Source: Trebouxia sp. TZW2008
Lineage: Eukaryota > Chlorophyta > Trebouxiophyceae > Trebouxiales > Trebouxiaceae
Length of the DNA stretch: 64,000 bases
Direction: 5' to 3'
Assembly: GCA_002118135.1 (NCBI GenBank)
Contig: BDIU01000139.1
Coordinates: 1 to 64,000, forward strand
A program made the position numbers and the translations under genes. Under the pieces are notes generated by a model that did not search any database, was not told the origin of the DNA, and worked only from the letters and a program-made list of their open reading frames with translations. The number at the start of each line of letters is the position of its first letter. Positions within the stretch are counted from its first letter, which is position 1. Shown here piece after piece: positions 55,801 to 64,000 of this stretch.

Positions 55801-58280
55801 ACAACAAACATCAATTGAGCCCAATGTTGCCAGGGCAGCAGTCACAGCAGGGCATGACCATGAGTAATAGTGTGAAAGCTGACAATCAACAACTGTCCAT
55901 TTGTGGATGCTCAAGCTATTGCATGCATCCTGACCTGAACTTTCTTGGCAAACTCAGGCTGGCAGCTGAAAGAGGTGTCAAGGACACAGAAGCAGTCATA
56001 GCGCAGCTCATTCCATGCAACGTCAACCAGCATGTGCATATCGCGCACGCATCCTGACCTGAACCTTCTTGGCACACTCAGGCCAACAGCTGACGTAGCT
56101 GTCACGCACAGGGTCAAATCTGGGAAGCAGTCATGGCGCAACCGTTGCAGTTCATCATCAGACAGACAACAGCATGTCAAGACACAAGAGTACAGCTAAG
56201 TCCCTACCTGAACTTTCTTGGCACACTCAGGCCGACAGCTGACGTAGCTGTCACGCACAGGAATGAAATCTGGGAAGCAGTCACAGCGCGGCTCGTTCAT
56301 AAGGTCCCACGCAAAGATGGTTGGGTCATCCTTGTATAGCCTGTTGTTGATGGTGTTGCGCCTGTTGACCATGGCATCGATGTGGTTCTTGAATAGCTGC
56401 TTCACGTCTGGATCTGTGAAGAAGGGGTCATGCCCTTCTGCTCCTGCCCATTGAATATACTGCAAAAGGCAGCACTTTCTTGGTGGTGGCCGCAGCTGCC
56501 AAGCAGCAGCAGCAAACATTGAGTAACAGCAGGTACGAGCAACTGGCAGCATCCCAAGTGCAGCAGGAAGCGCAAAAGCAAAGCATAACAAGCAACTGCA
56601 GGCAGGCACTGTTGGTCAATGACTGACTGCCCATGATGTGTTTTGGGGAGGGCCAGAATCACTCAGCAATGGCCACAGCTGCTGAGCAGTGGCAACAAGC
56701 AAACCCAGCGCTCACAACTAGAAGCCATGACAATGCCTTTGCCCAAGTGGCAGCATTTCAAGCACAGCAGCAAGATTTAGGGCAACAGCAATTTGTTGCT
56801 GCTGCTGCTCATTGCAAAAGGCAAGTGAACTTCTTTGGTGTCGCTGCATCAGCCACTTTTGACGGCAAACACAATGCAGATGCAGCGCCACAACACCCAC
56901 CTGGGTTTTGCTGTCAGCATTGTCCCAATTGTTGACCAGCGTAAGCAGTAGCCTGACGCCGTATTTGGATGCCTCATCCAGTATGTAGTCCAATGCCTGG
57001 AACGCATGCTCGCTATACTTGCCTGCACAATGCATACAACACAAGGTGCTCAGACAGGATCCTGCTTTCGCTGCAGCAAATTGAATGGCTGCATGTAATG
57101 CATGGTTTGCAGCTACAGCATGTTGGTGCATATGCCAAACAACATTGGCAGAGAGATGCTGTATATGTCAATCCATCATGAACGCAGCAAGTCTGAGTAG
57201 TTACACAGGCAGACTTGCTAAGCTTGTTTGGCTTGACAGTATATGGCATATACAGGAAGCTGATATGGCACATCTCCTGGGTGCAGCAGCCAAGAGCAGT
57301 TGCCCACTATGCAAGGCCAGGAACGCATGGATGCTGAGCACACCTGCTTTGAGCTGGAGGGGAAAGCTGCTGTCAACACCATGCGCGAAAGACCGCAAAA
57401 CGTTGAGCTTGTTGGCAGCTGCTGTAGCGAGGGTCCACTGCACAACATCTGCAACTCCATTTTCCAACATGACAGGCTTGGACTTCACTTTGCTGGCTGC
57501 TACCTCCATTAGTTGCCACCTGCAAGATTCACAGTTTGTCAATTAGTAAACTCTGTTTGTAATGACTGCTTTGGTTGCCCACAAAAATGTCCTTACAGTG
57601 AAATGTCACTGTGTCACTTTATTATTAGGAAATCAGAAGTACCACTGAAGTCAGAATGCAGTGGTTGGTTCCCGTTTGCATTGTCCTTACATCAAGAATG
57701 TCATTACCTCGAGTGTCCTTATATCGAGAGATGAATGTAGCACAAGGACTCTGAGTCGTACTGCAGAGCTGGAATGCGGCGCAAACAGTCTGAGCAAAGC
57801 TGCACAGCTTGAAAGCACCATTGATCAAACACGACAAGGAGTTGCACATGGCTTGAGAGCAGTCTGAATGCTTCACTTATCAGGAACTTTTCAATGGGGA
57901 ACCAATTGCAACTGCAGCAAACACTCAGCGGCACAGGCAGTCTGGGTGCTCACTTGCGTGCTGCACTAAAGTGCAATGTCCAGGCAAACTCAACAGGTAG
58001 CTGCACATGGGTTGACAGCATTCTCTTTGCTTCAGATGTGAGTAGACTCAGCTGGCAGATATCAACAAACTCAGCTGGCAAGCAAGCGCTGTAACAAAGG
58101 GAAAGTGAGCAGTTGTACTCACGTGTTGAGCCCACTTGGGATGAACTCGTTGCAGTCCTCATCAACAAAGCGGCCCTTGTCCGCTCTGATGAAACCACCT
58201 CCCGCATGCTGAGCCAAAGCTGCGCTGAAGTGTAGACACAATACTACAAGCAAGCCTACACGCCAACCACCCCGGCGCAT
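52852..58280 (-). CDS. secreted endo-beta-1,4-mannanase, GH5_7, with Ser/His-rich tail
   Basis: Hydrolyses internal beta-1,4-mannosyl bonds of mannans. Eight exons join in phase: 58280-58123, 57519-57344, 57022-56901, 56459-56208, 55708-55493, 54599-54389, 53827-53642, 53297-52852; 588 residues. The start RRGGWRVGLLVVLCLHFSAA is a signal peptide. GH5_7 landmarks follow in order: FIRADKGRFVDEDC, GVRLLLTLVNNW, DPTIFAWDLMNEPRCD (acid/base Glu in NEP), DPNHMITVGEEGFY, GKPFMIEEFGK (nucleophile, second Glu of EEFG) and GVIFWQWGFAP. The last exon adds about 149 residues rich in Ser, His, Ala and Asp with no catalytic motif, absent from typical family members. It may be a linker or wall-binding tail. 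Several exons have tandem junction copies in adjacent introns. Confidence 0.92.
53440..53641. repeat. downstream copies of mannanase exon 7 donor side
   Basis: 'catgctttgacatacctg' at the true donor (53642) recurs near 53526-53532 with similar flanks ('ggcagaatgcacagctgcaggcaaagga' against 'ggcagtgtgcacagcaggcaaagcac'). Spacing is about 115 bp. Confidence 0.8.
54186..54365. mobile_element. best-preserved MITE copy, pogo/Tigger-like, TA target duplication
   Basis: 180 bp. Left end CAGTGATCTCTCGATACAAG; right end complement CAGTAATCTCTTGATATAAT. The element is flanked by TA on both sides (54184-54185 and 54366-54367). CAGT termini with a TA duplication fit Tc1/mariner pogo/Tigger-type elements. 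It contains internal 'gatgtaagga' repeats. No transposase, so it is non-autonomous. It sits in a mannanase intron, 23 bp from exon 6. Confidence 0.85.
54730..55145. repeat. three upstream copies of mannanase exon 6 acceptor side
   Basis: The exon block 'tcatgaaaggcttgcccatggccgctgcatc(a/t)gctgcatgct' and the following 'tgatccaggcctc' recur at about 54758-54835, 54916-54990 and 55062-55135. Spacing is about 150 bp. The nearest copy still reads as the active-site region but has lost its donor end. Confidence 0.93.
55920..56150. repeat. two downstream copies of mannanase exon 4 donor side
   Basis: 'cctgaacttcttggcacactcaggc(c/t)' to 'gggaagcagtca(t/c)' of the exon end (56208) is copied near 56057-56140 and 55930-56005. 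The latter is more diverged. Confidence 0.92.
57543..57738. mobile_element. MITE copy, reverse orientation
   Basis: Reverse complement of the same family: 'tgcattgtccttacatcaagaat', 'gtccttatatcgagagat' at the right end and 'agtaaactctgtttgtaatgactgc' at the left. It lies in the mannanase first intron. Confidence 0.75.
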
Positions 58281-58408
58281 GGCGCAGCTGACGCTGTGCG
58301 ACGCCTTCACTTGTTGATAGCGAACAGAGTCCCTGCGCGGAGCAAGTCTGCGCGAAAATCAGGTGCGCTGTCGCGTTGAATTGTCGTTTACGTCTCTGCG
58401 CTCTGCAC

Positions 58409-59125
58409 TCACGGCAAATTGCAGTTCTGCAGCTGCGCAAGTAACAGCGGGATCTCCTGGAAATCGAGGGTCAGTCTTGGCTTGAGCAGAACAAGTGCTA
58501 TCGCAGCAGCAGCAATACTTTTGCGTCCAATATTGCAGATTGTAGGCGACAGGCAGGAACGGCAATGCGATTCCGGCAGCGACAGGTGTCGAAGCATCTG
58601 ATCCACGTGAGCGCTTGCTGCACTGCTTGCCGGCTGCAGTCCGAGCTTGTTTAGGCAGTGCATTAGTAATGCGGCTCTTGACATGCTGAGCGAACCTGGC
58701 CGAGAACGGCGAAGGTACCTATCAAACACATGGTGCTGAAGACTGGCCGCTGCAGCGAAGTGTCCTGCATCGCTGTCAATGCAGTGACGGACGGCTGAAG
58801 CGGTTGCCTTGGGTCTTTAAGTCATTTAACTTGCCTGATGTATAGATCACTCTGCGTGTGACTCAAAGTCGCAGAGTTGTGTAGCACCCTAGTGTCTGCA
58901 AGGACACACAGAAATTCCGACACAACTTTAGAAAGTACTCACCTCGACCCCGGGCCCAGCAGTCTGTTCTGTGCATGTCTCCCGGAGCTGCAGTGAGGCG
59001 CCCGACCCTTTTGGCCTTGCGTTTGAAGTCGTGTCTATGATGTGTCGGTCTGATTTCAGTTGCAGGCTAAGTGCACGCATGGCTTGCACAGTAACCAGCC
59101 AAACACAACACAGTCTGAATTGCAT
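58409..59125 (-). CDS. small unidentified protein
   Basis: Exon 59125-58943 starts at ATG (QFRLCCVWLVTVQAMRALSL, possibly a signal peptide) and ends gag|gtgagt. The second exon, from about 58736 (acceptor cttcag|caccat) to the stop at 58409, joins in phase. It contains DRYLRRSRPGSLSMSRAALL and KSIAAAAIALVLLKPRLTLD. Together about 170 residues. The Ala/Leu-rich helical second exon is vaguely cyclin-fold-like, but I would not assign it. The gene lies 129 bp upstream of the mannanase start, on the same strand. Confidence 0.45.
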
Positions 59126-59740
59126 CGTGGCAACTTCTTGTATTCTAGTCACGCACAACACTGATTACGTGCACTGCACAGACCAAAGACAGTGCGTGCC
59201 TGCCATCGGGAGCAAGACTTCCTTTTCTCATTGAGTGCTTGTAAGGCCACTGCTGAATAGAGCTAAGCCTCAACAAATGGGCATTGTTGTTGCACGTCCC
59301 TATAGTTGGGGGTCTGAGGGTCTTGGAGATCAGCAGAGCTATGGATTTCCACAGATCTGCAAGTGGAAATCTGCACAGATATCTGAGGAAGACATGCTCA
59401 GTGCAGAAATCAAGACTGGCATGTTGCACACCCATCAAGGCTGCGTATTTATGCACTGTGGCAAACCTTGTCTGGGAGTCCAGCCTTGTCACCACACTCG
59501 CGCAAATCCAAGCAGTCTGAAAGGCTCAGCAAACAGCCTGGCAGCCCTGCTTTTGTATGCATTGTACTCAGCAAGGCTGCCCATCAGACTTCCTAGCAGG
59601 TCTGACACCACAAATAGGCCTATTAACTACAAATAGTTATGCGTACGCCATGGGAGTTCCTTGGCATGCAAGGCCACACACCCCACTGTACACCACAGTG
59701 CACGCTACACTCACAGAGGTGTGCATGCAAGACAAGCAGC
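59126..59740. other. no supported gene
   Basis: ORFs on both strands here are open but lack splice context and recognisable composition. The stretch is presumably the promoter side of the small gene ending at 59125. Confidence 0.4.
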
Positions 59741-59965
59741 CTATGTGCCAACTGACTGAGCATGGTGTTCACTGATGTCCACTTTTTCAATCGTCTTGTC
59801 TGGGTTCTGCGCCACATATGCCATCCAGTCCAGGGCAATGTCATTGTGCTCCACGACATTAGAGCACATGCTATCGCACATAGGCTTCAGTGTTGGCTCC
59901 AGCATAGCCAGCTCAGCAGGTGTCAGCTCGCAGTCTGGTGTGTCCACGCAATGGCATGGCGCCCT
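59741..59965 (-). CDS. exon or gene fragment, faintly primase-helicase-like
   Basis: A minus-strand frame ending in a stop at 59741 reads DTPDCELTPAELAMLEPTLK, then NVVEHNDIALDWMAYVAQNP. A possible acceptor (ttacaag) lies near 59963. The 'E..ALDWMAY..QNP' pattern resembles a segment of virus/phage-type primase-helicases (D5/DUF5906-like), where a similar 'DWLA...Q.P' precedes the ATPase P-loop. No P-loop follows. It may be a terminal exon of the Gln-rich gene at 61707, a domesticated fragment, or unrelated. Confidence 0.35.
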   Translation of the reverse strand, partial: RAPCHCVDTPDCELTPAELAMLEPTLKPMCDSMCSNVVEHNDIALDWMAYVAQNPDKTIEKVDISEHHAQSVGT

Positions 59966-61190
59966 TGTAACAAGCTGTATGCAAATAAGCGCAATAGAGC
60001 TAAGAGCGTTCCGCAACGGTCGTGTGTAGACACACAAGAGCGTCTGCAATCATCTCAGGATGGACTGAATGGCAGCTCAGAGCTCACCGTCTAACGCTCA
60101 GCTGGATCAGACTCAACTGCAGAGCCTTCCAGGTGTGTGATCCAGCTACTAAGCATGCTTATTTCCATAAACAATGCTCAGTCTGTTACAGTCCTGTAGC
60201 AGAATGGCTTCGTCATCTGCAACTCAATGCCTGCAAGCAACAAATGAAAATTCTGACAAAGCTAACCAGTGGGGCAAGTGGTGTATGATGGAGCAATGCA
60301 AGCAGCAACTGTGCATACAGCAGCAATTGAAGCAGCAATAGCTTGACAGAGGCAGGGCAAACAGCTGTAGCGCAAGTAGGAGCAGTGCAAGCAACAGCCA
60401 AGCGTACAGCAACACTTGCAGGGGTTGCCAGTGAGATTGGTCTTGGTGGCTCAATTGGGAGAATTCTTCCCCCAAGTTGAAGGCTCAGTCAAAATGTGTA
60501 GTATAAACCTGATGTCACTTGTGCAGCACGCCCTTGAAACCTGCGCAAGTTGTTCAAAGGAAAACAGTGCTCCCTTTGTGTCTTGTCCGAATGCATTGTA
60601 ATAAGCTTTTTGGCATGAGTCAAGGAGCAGCTGCTTTCACAAATGCAATTCTGCCTCAACTACCAGACAAGTTCACAACAAGTTCTACCACCAAGGACAA
60701 ATGTCAGCAGCACAGCATTGCTTGATTTCAGAGGCTTGGATTCTTTGGCTAGCTGCCTAGATTGCTTGAAAGTTTGGTAACACCATGACACGATCACAGC
60801 GCCAAGCAATAAGGTTTAAAGACAAATACAGAGGCATTACCAATCATCCAAGTTCAGATTTGATAGAGCAGAATTCTAAGCCCTGAAGAAAGCTGTACTT
60901 GACCCTGACTTCACAACATGTGTAGTAGTTGCTGAGGCTTGCTTAAATGCTGTTTCCAAAGGTGCACATCACCTCATGGTGAAGGAAACAAATTTGCATA
61001 GTCATGCAGTCTATCATAGTGTGCAATCATGCACTGCAAGTCTCACATGCAGACAGGTTCTGGTAAGACTCATTATCGCACTCTCAGATACATCAAAAGC
61101 CTGCGCTGCCGGTCTCGCACAAGTCCATTTGTTGGCAAATGGTAGTGTTGCAAGATGCTGTCCCACCTGGTCCCACGGCATCTGCCTGAC
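59966..61190. other. no firmly supported gene
   Basis: The plus strand has an Ala/Gly-rich but stop-interrupted reading near 60290-60480 and short ORFs (for example from about 60783). These could be remnants of a decayed gene. No splice-consistent model was found. Confidence 0.3.
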
Positions 61191-61194
61191 ATCT

Positions 61195-61707
61195 TCTGGG
61201 GTGGCGTTTGCAGGCCACATGGGCGGTGCAGCACCATTGCCATTTTGAATGACTTCTAGAGCTGTGTTGTTTGCTGCAAGAGAGTTTGCAATCCTGGCTT
61301 GCTCTCTCCTGTCACTGCAAAGGACACGAGTTCTGAAAGGGACTGTCTTGGAAATTACAGGAACAGCAGCAGCATGTAGCACTGCGTGAAAGCTTGTGTT
61401 TATACCTGTGCTGCATGCCGTCCAGTATTCACTGCTGCAATAGCTGTAGCTGCTGCTGTAGCTGCTGCTGGTGCTGCTGCAGCTGTTGCTGTATCTGCTG
61501 CTGGTGCTGCTCCAGCTGTTGCGGCAGCTGTTGCTGCGTCTGCTGCTGCATTTGCTGCTGAATCTGCTGCTGATGCTGCTGCAGTTGCTGGGTCAGCACA
61601 GCAGCAGTGAGCGGAGGGTGATCTGCTACGCGCTGGAACTGCTCACGGCTGGCGCGCATGCTGTCAGCTAGAGCAACATAGTCGGGGGCTGGTCGAGGTG
61701 CAGCCAT
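61195..61707 (-). CDS. Gln-rich protein N-terminus, unidentified
   Basis: Exon 61707-61433 starts at ATG (APRPAPDYVALADSMRASRE). It then runs into a long Gln-rich tract of CAG/CTG-type codons and ends cagca|gtgaat. Exon two, from 61314 after a tttgcag acceptor, joins in phase. It contains RREQARIANSLAANNTALEV and WPANATPEDVRQMPWDQVG; its end is uncertain. The remainder may include the fragment at 59741-59965. It is divergent from VIPP1, with about 515 bp between the start codons. Family not recognised. Confidence 0.5.
61440..61612. repeat. CTG/CAG-rich low-complexity tract
   Basis: Imperfect ctgctg(c/t)tgctg repeats encode a polyglutamine-rich segment on the minus strand, interrupted by Leu, His, Met and Pro codons. 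Confidence 0.92.
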
Positions 61708-61933
61708 CTCGTCACGGGCTGCCGTGCTACTTCGGGTTGCAACGGCAGTGCAGACAAAACTCGAAACAAGTGGTCTCAGAGAATGCGTCGCAGCGCCACT
61801 CACACGGTCCAGCCGATTGCACCATACTAGCACTAACTCCGCGCGTTGACGAACTTTCCAATTATGTAAAGCCTCCGCGGTAATCCTTGATCGTTCTGCA
61901 AACTGGATCGGAGTCAGCAGTCAGCAAGGTACC

Positions 61934-61942
61934 TATATATAA
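61934..61942 (+). promoter_or_regulatory. TATA box, probable VIPP1 promoter
   Basis: TATATATAA lies in the divergent intergenic region, about 280 bp before the VIPP1 ATG. That would place a start site near 61970 with a long 5'UTR. The same region may also drive the minus-strand Gln-rich gene. Confidence 0.45.
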
Positions 61943-62222
61943 GCCAAGCATGGTGTAGCTAGCTTTGTTGCAGCAGAAGAAGACTGCAAGCTTCGCGCAC
62001 CCAGCTGAAGCTACGTTTAGCATCCGATCCGACCTGGCGCACAAACGAAGGAAGTTTGAGCAGGTTTCGCGAGGAACATTCCGAACAGTTGGTAGAGACA
62101 GCATATCGGCAGTCGCGACAAGACACAGATCCGCTTACTTCACGGTCATTCAATAAACGACAACCCAAGCCACCGTCCAACTCGACCCCGTCCGCGCAGG
62201 TCAAAGACAGTACAGCACCGAC

Positions 62223-63631
62223 ATGTCTGCAACTTGTATGCACTCCGCACTGCAGGCAAGACCAGTCAAATGTCAGACTAGCAGACGCAGCGTTGCGCAG
62301 CCAACATGCGCGCAAGCGCCCCCACATACTCGGATTGCCGGGAAGCACTTGTTGACAGGTCAGTCACAAAGCCATGCTTCCGACAAGAATAGCGCTAGAA
62401 GCATACTGCATGCTGGTTGTATCGTCAAAGCGCATCCACCTGAATGCGCAATGCTGCTGTGGTCGAGCGCAGCATCGTTTGTCGTTGTACGGCTCGGATG
62501 CAGGTTTCTGTGTCGACGTTCAGGTGGCCCGCTGAGCAGTCAACAAAATCGCCACTTCCGGTCAAGCAAGTCAACGACAACCAGTGCCGGTCTTGGTGAT
62601 CGCTTTCTGAGGGTTGGGAAAGGCTACACCTTTTTCTACGGAGATGCAGCAGGTGACCGAAGATCTTTCTGATCACAGGCTTTGTTGTAATGCAAAAGCG
62701 CTACTGTGCATTAAGGCATGCAATCGCTGTCTGAAAGCTTGATTTCTACCACAAATGATGCAGCAGGATTTGGCAATAATTGCAAAAGTCTGCACTGCGT
62801 CAGGATCTCAACCTGCCAGGACAATCCACACAGGTCTGCTTATTGCAACATAGTGACTAGGGTCAAAACATGTGTGTGGCAAAGGTTTACTCCGTGCTTG
62901 TAGCCAAACAGCTAGAGGATCCAAGAAGAATGCTGGACCAGGCTGTGTCTGAGATGAAGGAGGATCTCATCAAAATGCGTCAGGCCTCTGCCGAAGTCAT
63001 GTCTACACAAAAGATGCTAGAGAGCAAGTACACCCAGGCGCAAGCTTCAGCAGTAAGTTTTTGGTCCTTGTGAAGGGATTGCAGTATCGTTCTGTGCGGC
63101 TGCAGCATTTAGGACAGAACTCAGACAATGACAACGGCAGTTTAGTGTGCAACCCCCATCATGCTCCCTGACATGTCAAGCAGCTGTTGTGTTTGCAGAG
63201 ATGTCAAATGCATGTCATGCAACTGCCAACTTGTATGGCGTACAAGATCAGCAAGGTTGGCACATTGCGTCCTTACTGAAATTTGCAATGCTTGTGCGAC
63301 AGGGCAAGTGTAGGAGCTTGTGCATGGCCAACAATACAGCCCAAGCTCTGGACAAGGGCAAACAACAGCTAGCTGTGGACTCACTTGCTGCATGGTACAA
63401 CAGCTACACACATTTACTTGACTGAGCTGCAGAGTGAGTAACGGCTCTTTGACATTATGCTGTGCAGGATCAATGGTACAGGCGTGCTCAGCTGGCTTTG
63501 GATAAGGGTGAAGAAGAGCTAGCCAGGGACGCTCTAAGGAGGAAGAAGAGCTTCTCTGACACTGCAGCCATGCTGAAGAAGCAGCTGGATCACCACACAA
63601 GAGCGACCAGTCAGCTCACCACCAACATCAG
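62223..63631 (+). CDS. VIPP1: VIPP1/IM30 (PspA family), plastid membrane-remodelling protein, partial
   Basis: VIPP1 is an ESCRT-III-like protein that forms rods and rings and maintains thylakoid membranes. Three exons join in phase: 62223-62652, 62904-63052, 63468-63631. The gene continues beyond the window. The long first exon is Ser/Arg/Ala-rich, as a chloroplast transit peptide should be, and ends in a helix-1-like segment (LGDRFLRVGKG). Exon 2 has LEDPRRMLDQAVSEMKEDLI and KMRQASAEVMSTQKMLESKY. Exon 3 has WYRRAQLALDKGEEELARDA, RRKKSFSDTAAMLKKQLDHH. These are the diagnostic coiled-coil helices of the PspA/VIPP1 family. Which of several in-frame ATGs in exon 1 is used is uncertain. Helix 1 is unusual, with GYTFFYGD before the join. 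Confidence 0.88.
63310..63425 (+). repeat. decayed upstream copy of VIPP1 exon 3
   Basis: The plus-strand reading AQALDKGKQQLAVDSLAAWY matches exon 3's AQLALDKGEEELARDALRRK in order and spacing. It lies about 140 bp upstream of the intact exon and has no usable donor. Confidence 0.7.
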
Positions 63632-64000
63632 GTGCTGTCATATGCTCCTTGTATTGATAGTGCTGTTGCTGTCTCTGGCATGTCTGAGTTTTCATCTTGC
63701 CTCTGGCACAGCTTGAGCTTCTCCTTGAAAGAATAGTGTGTTGAAAATCTGTCATGCTGATTGCAGCTGTTTTGCTCTCGATATCTTAAACTGGGTTTTG
63801 TACAGCTTGACGTTCAAGACTTGCCTCACTGACTTTGAGTGTGTCAATGAGTCTGCCTGTGATTCTGTCAATGAGTCTGAGTATGTTGCAAAGGATGTTG
63901 GGTTTCAAAGCTGCCTGTCATGCCACTCCCTGACTCAGGCAACTTGATTGAGCCATTGAGTCTGACTCTGCAGAGTAGGTTGATAGAAAGCAATGTTGCT
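63632..64000. other. VIPP1 intron to window edge
   Basis: Begins with the exon 3 donor (atcag|gtgctg). Contains direct repeats of 'gtcaatgagtctg' near 63843, 63867 and a variant near 63950. No exon was recognised before the right edge. Confidence 0.5.

Noticed and set aside
59235..59636. 133-codon plus-strand ORF
   Set aside because: Open on both strands, Cys/His/Ser-rich without pattern, no acceptor or donor consistent with an exon.

Overview
This is a nuclear, intron-rich window from a green alga (Chlorophyta, plausibly Trebouxiophyceae-like). The evidence: a nuclear photosystem I subunit gene (psaE) with a transit-peptide-like leader and three introns, a plastid VIPP1/IM30 gene, an octotricopeptide-repeat (OPR) organelle RNA-binding protein, and canonical GT-AG introns throughout. 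I see no bacterial-type operons, rRNA, tRNA or CRISPR arrays.

Layout. 1-1.2 kb: decayed ~190-bp tandem repeats and a 7-bp microsatellite. 1.5-8.9 kb (minus): RPAP1/MINIYO, the RNA polymerase II assembly factor, probably running off the left edge. 10-11.6 kb (minus): unidentified exons. 11.7-13.9 kb (minus): OPR protein. 15.5-16.9 kb (minus): unidentified gene. 17.5-38.1 kb (plus): UTP25/DEF, an SSU-processome factor of 729 codons spread over 20.6 kb. 39.3-40.6 kb (minus): psaE. 40.6-41.4 and 41.8-44.5 kb (minus): two unidentified genes. 44.6-51.9 kb (minus): a GT61-like glycosyltransferase. 52.9-58.3 kb (minus): a secreted GH5_7 endo-beta-mannanase. 58.4-59.1 kb (minus): small unidentified gene. 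59.7-61.7 kb (minus): fragments including a Gln-rich N-terminus. 62.2 kb to the right edge (plus): VIPP1. For UTP25, psaE, GT61 and the mannanase I could join every exon in phase from ATG to stop. For RPAP1 I could join nine consecutive exons.

The hidden signal. Many exons sit next to tandem, partly decayed copies of their own splice junction. Copies of the acceptor plus the 5' part of an exon always lie upstream of the intact exon. Copies of the 3' part plus the donor always lie downstream. I found no exception in RPAP1, UTP25, GT61 or the mannanase. Introns here therefore appear to grow by repeated tandem duplication of exon-intron junctions, which lengthens the intron but leaves the mature mRNA unchanged. 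In one case (UTP25 exon 7) the duplication is exactly 180 bp, in frame, and carries a second intact donor, so an mRNA with a doubled 60-residue block is possible. A second dispersed signal is a ~180-bp MITE with pogo/Tigger-like ends; one copy keeps a TA target duplication.

Functionally, the neighbouring GT61 enzyme and mannanase both suggest cell-wall polysaccharide metabolism. The other genes are unrelated housekeeping or plastid functions. All calls come from reading translations and splice sites by eye; no database search was run.
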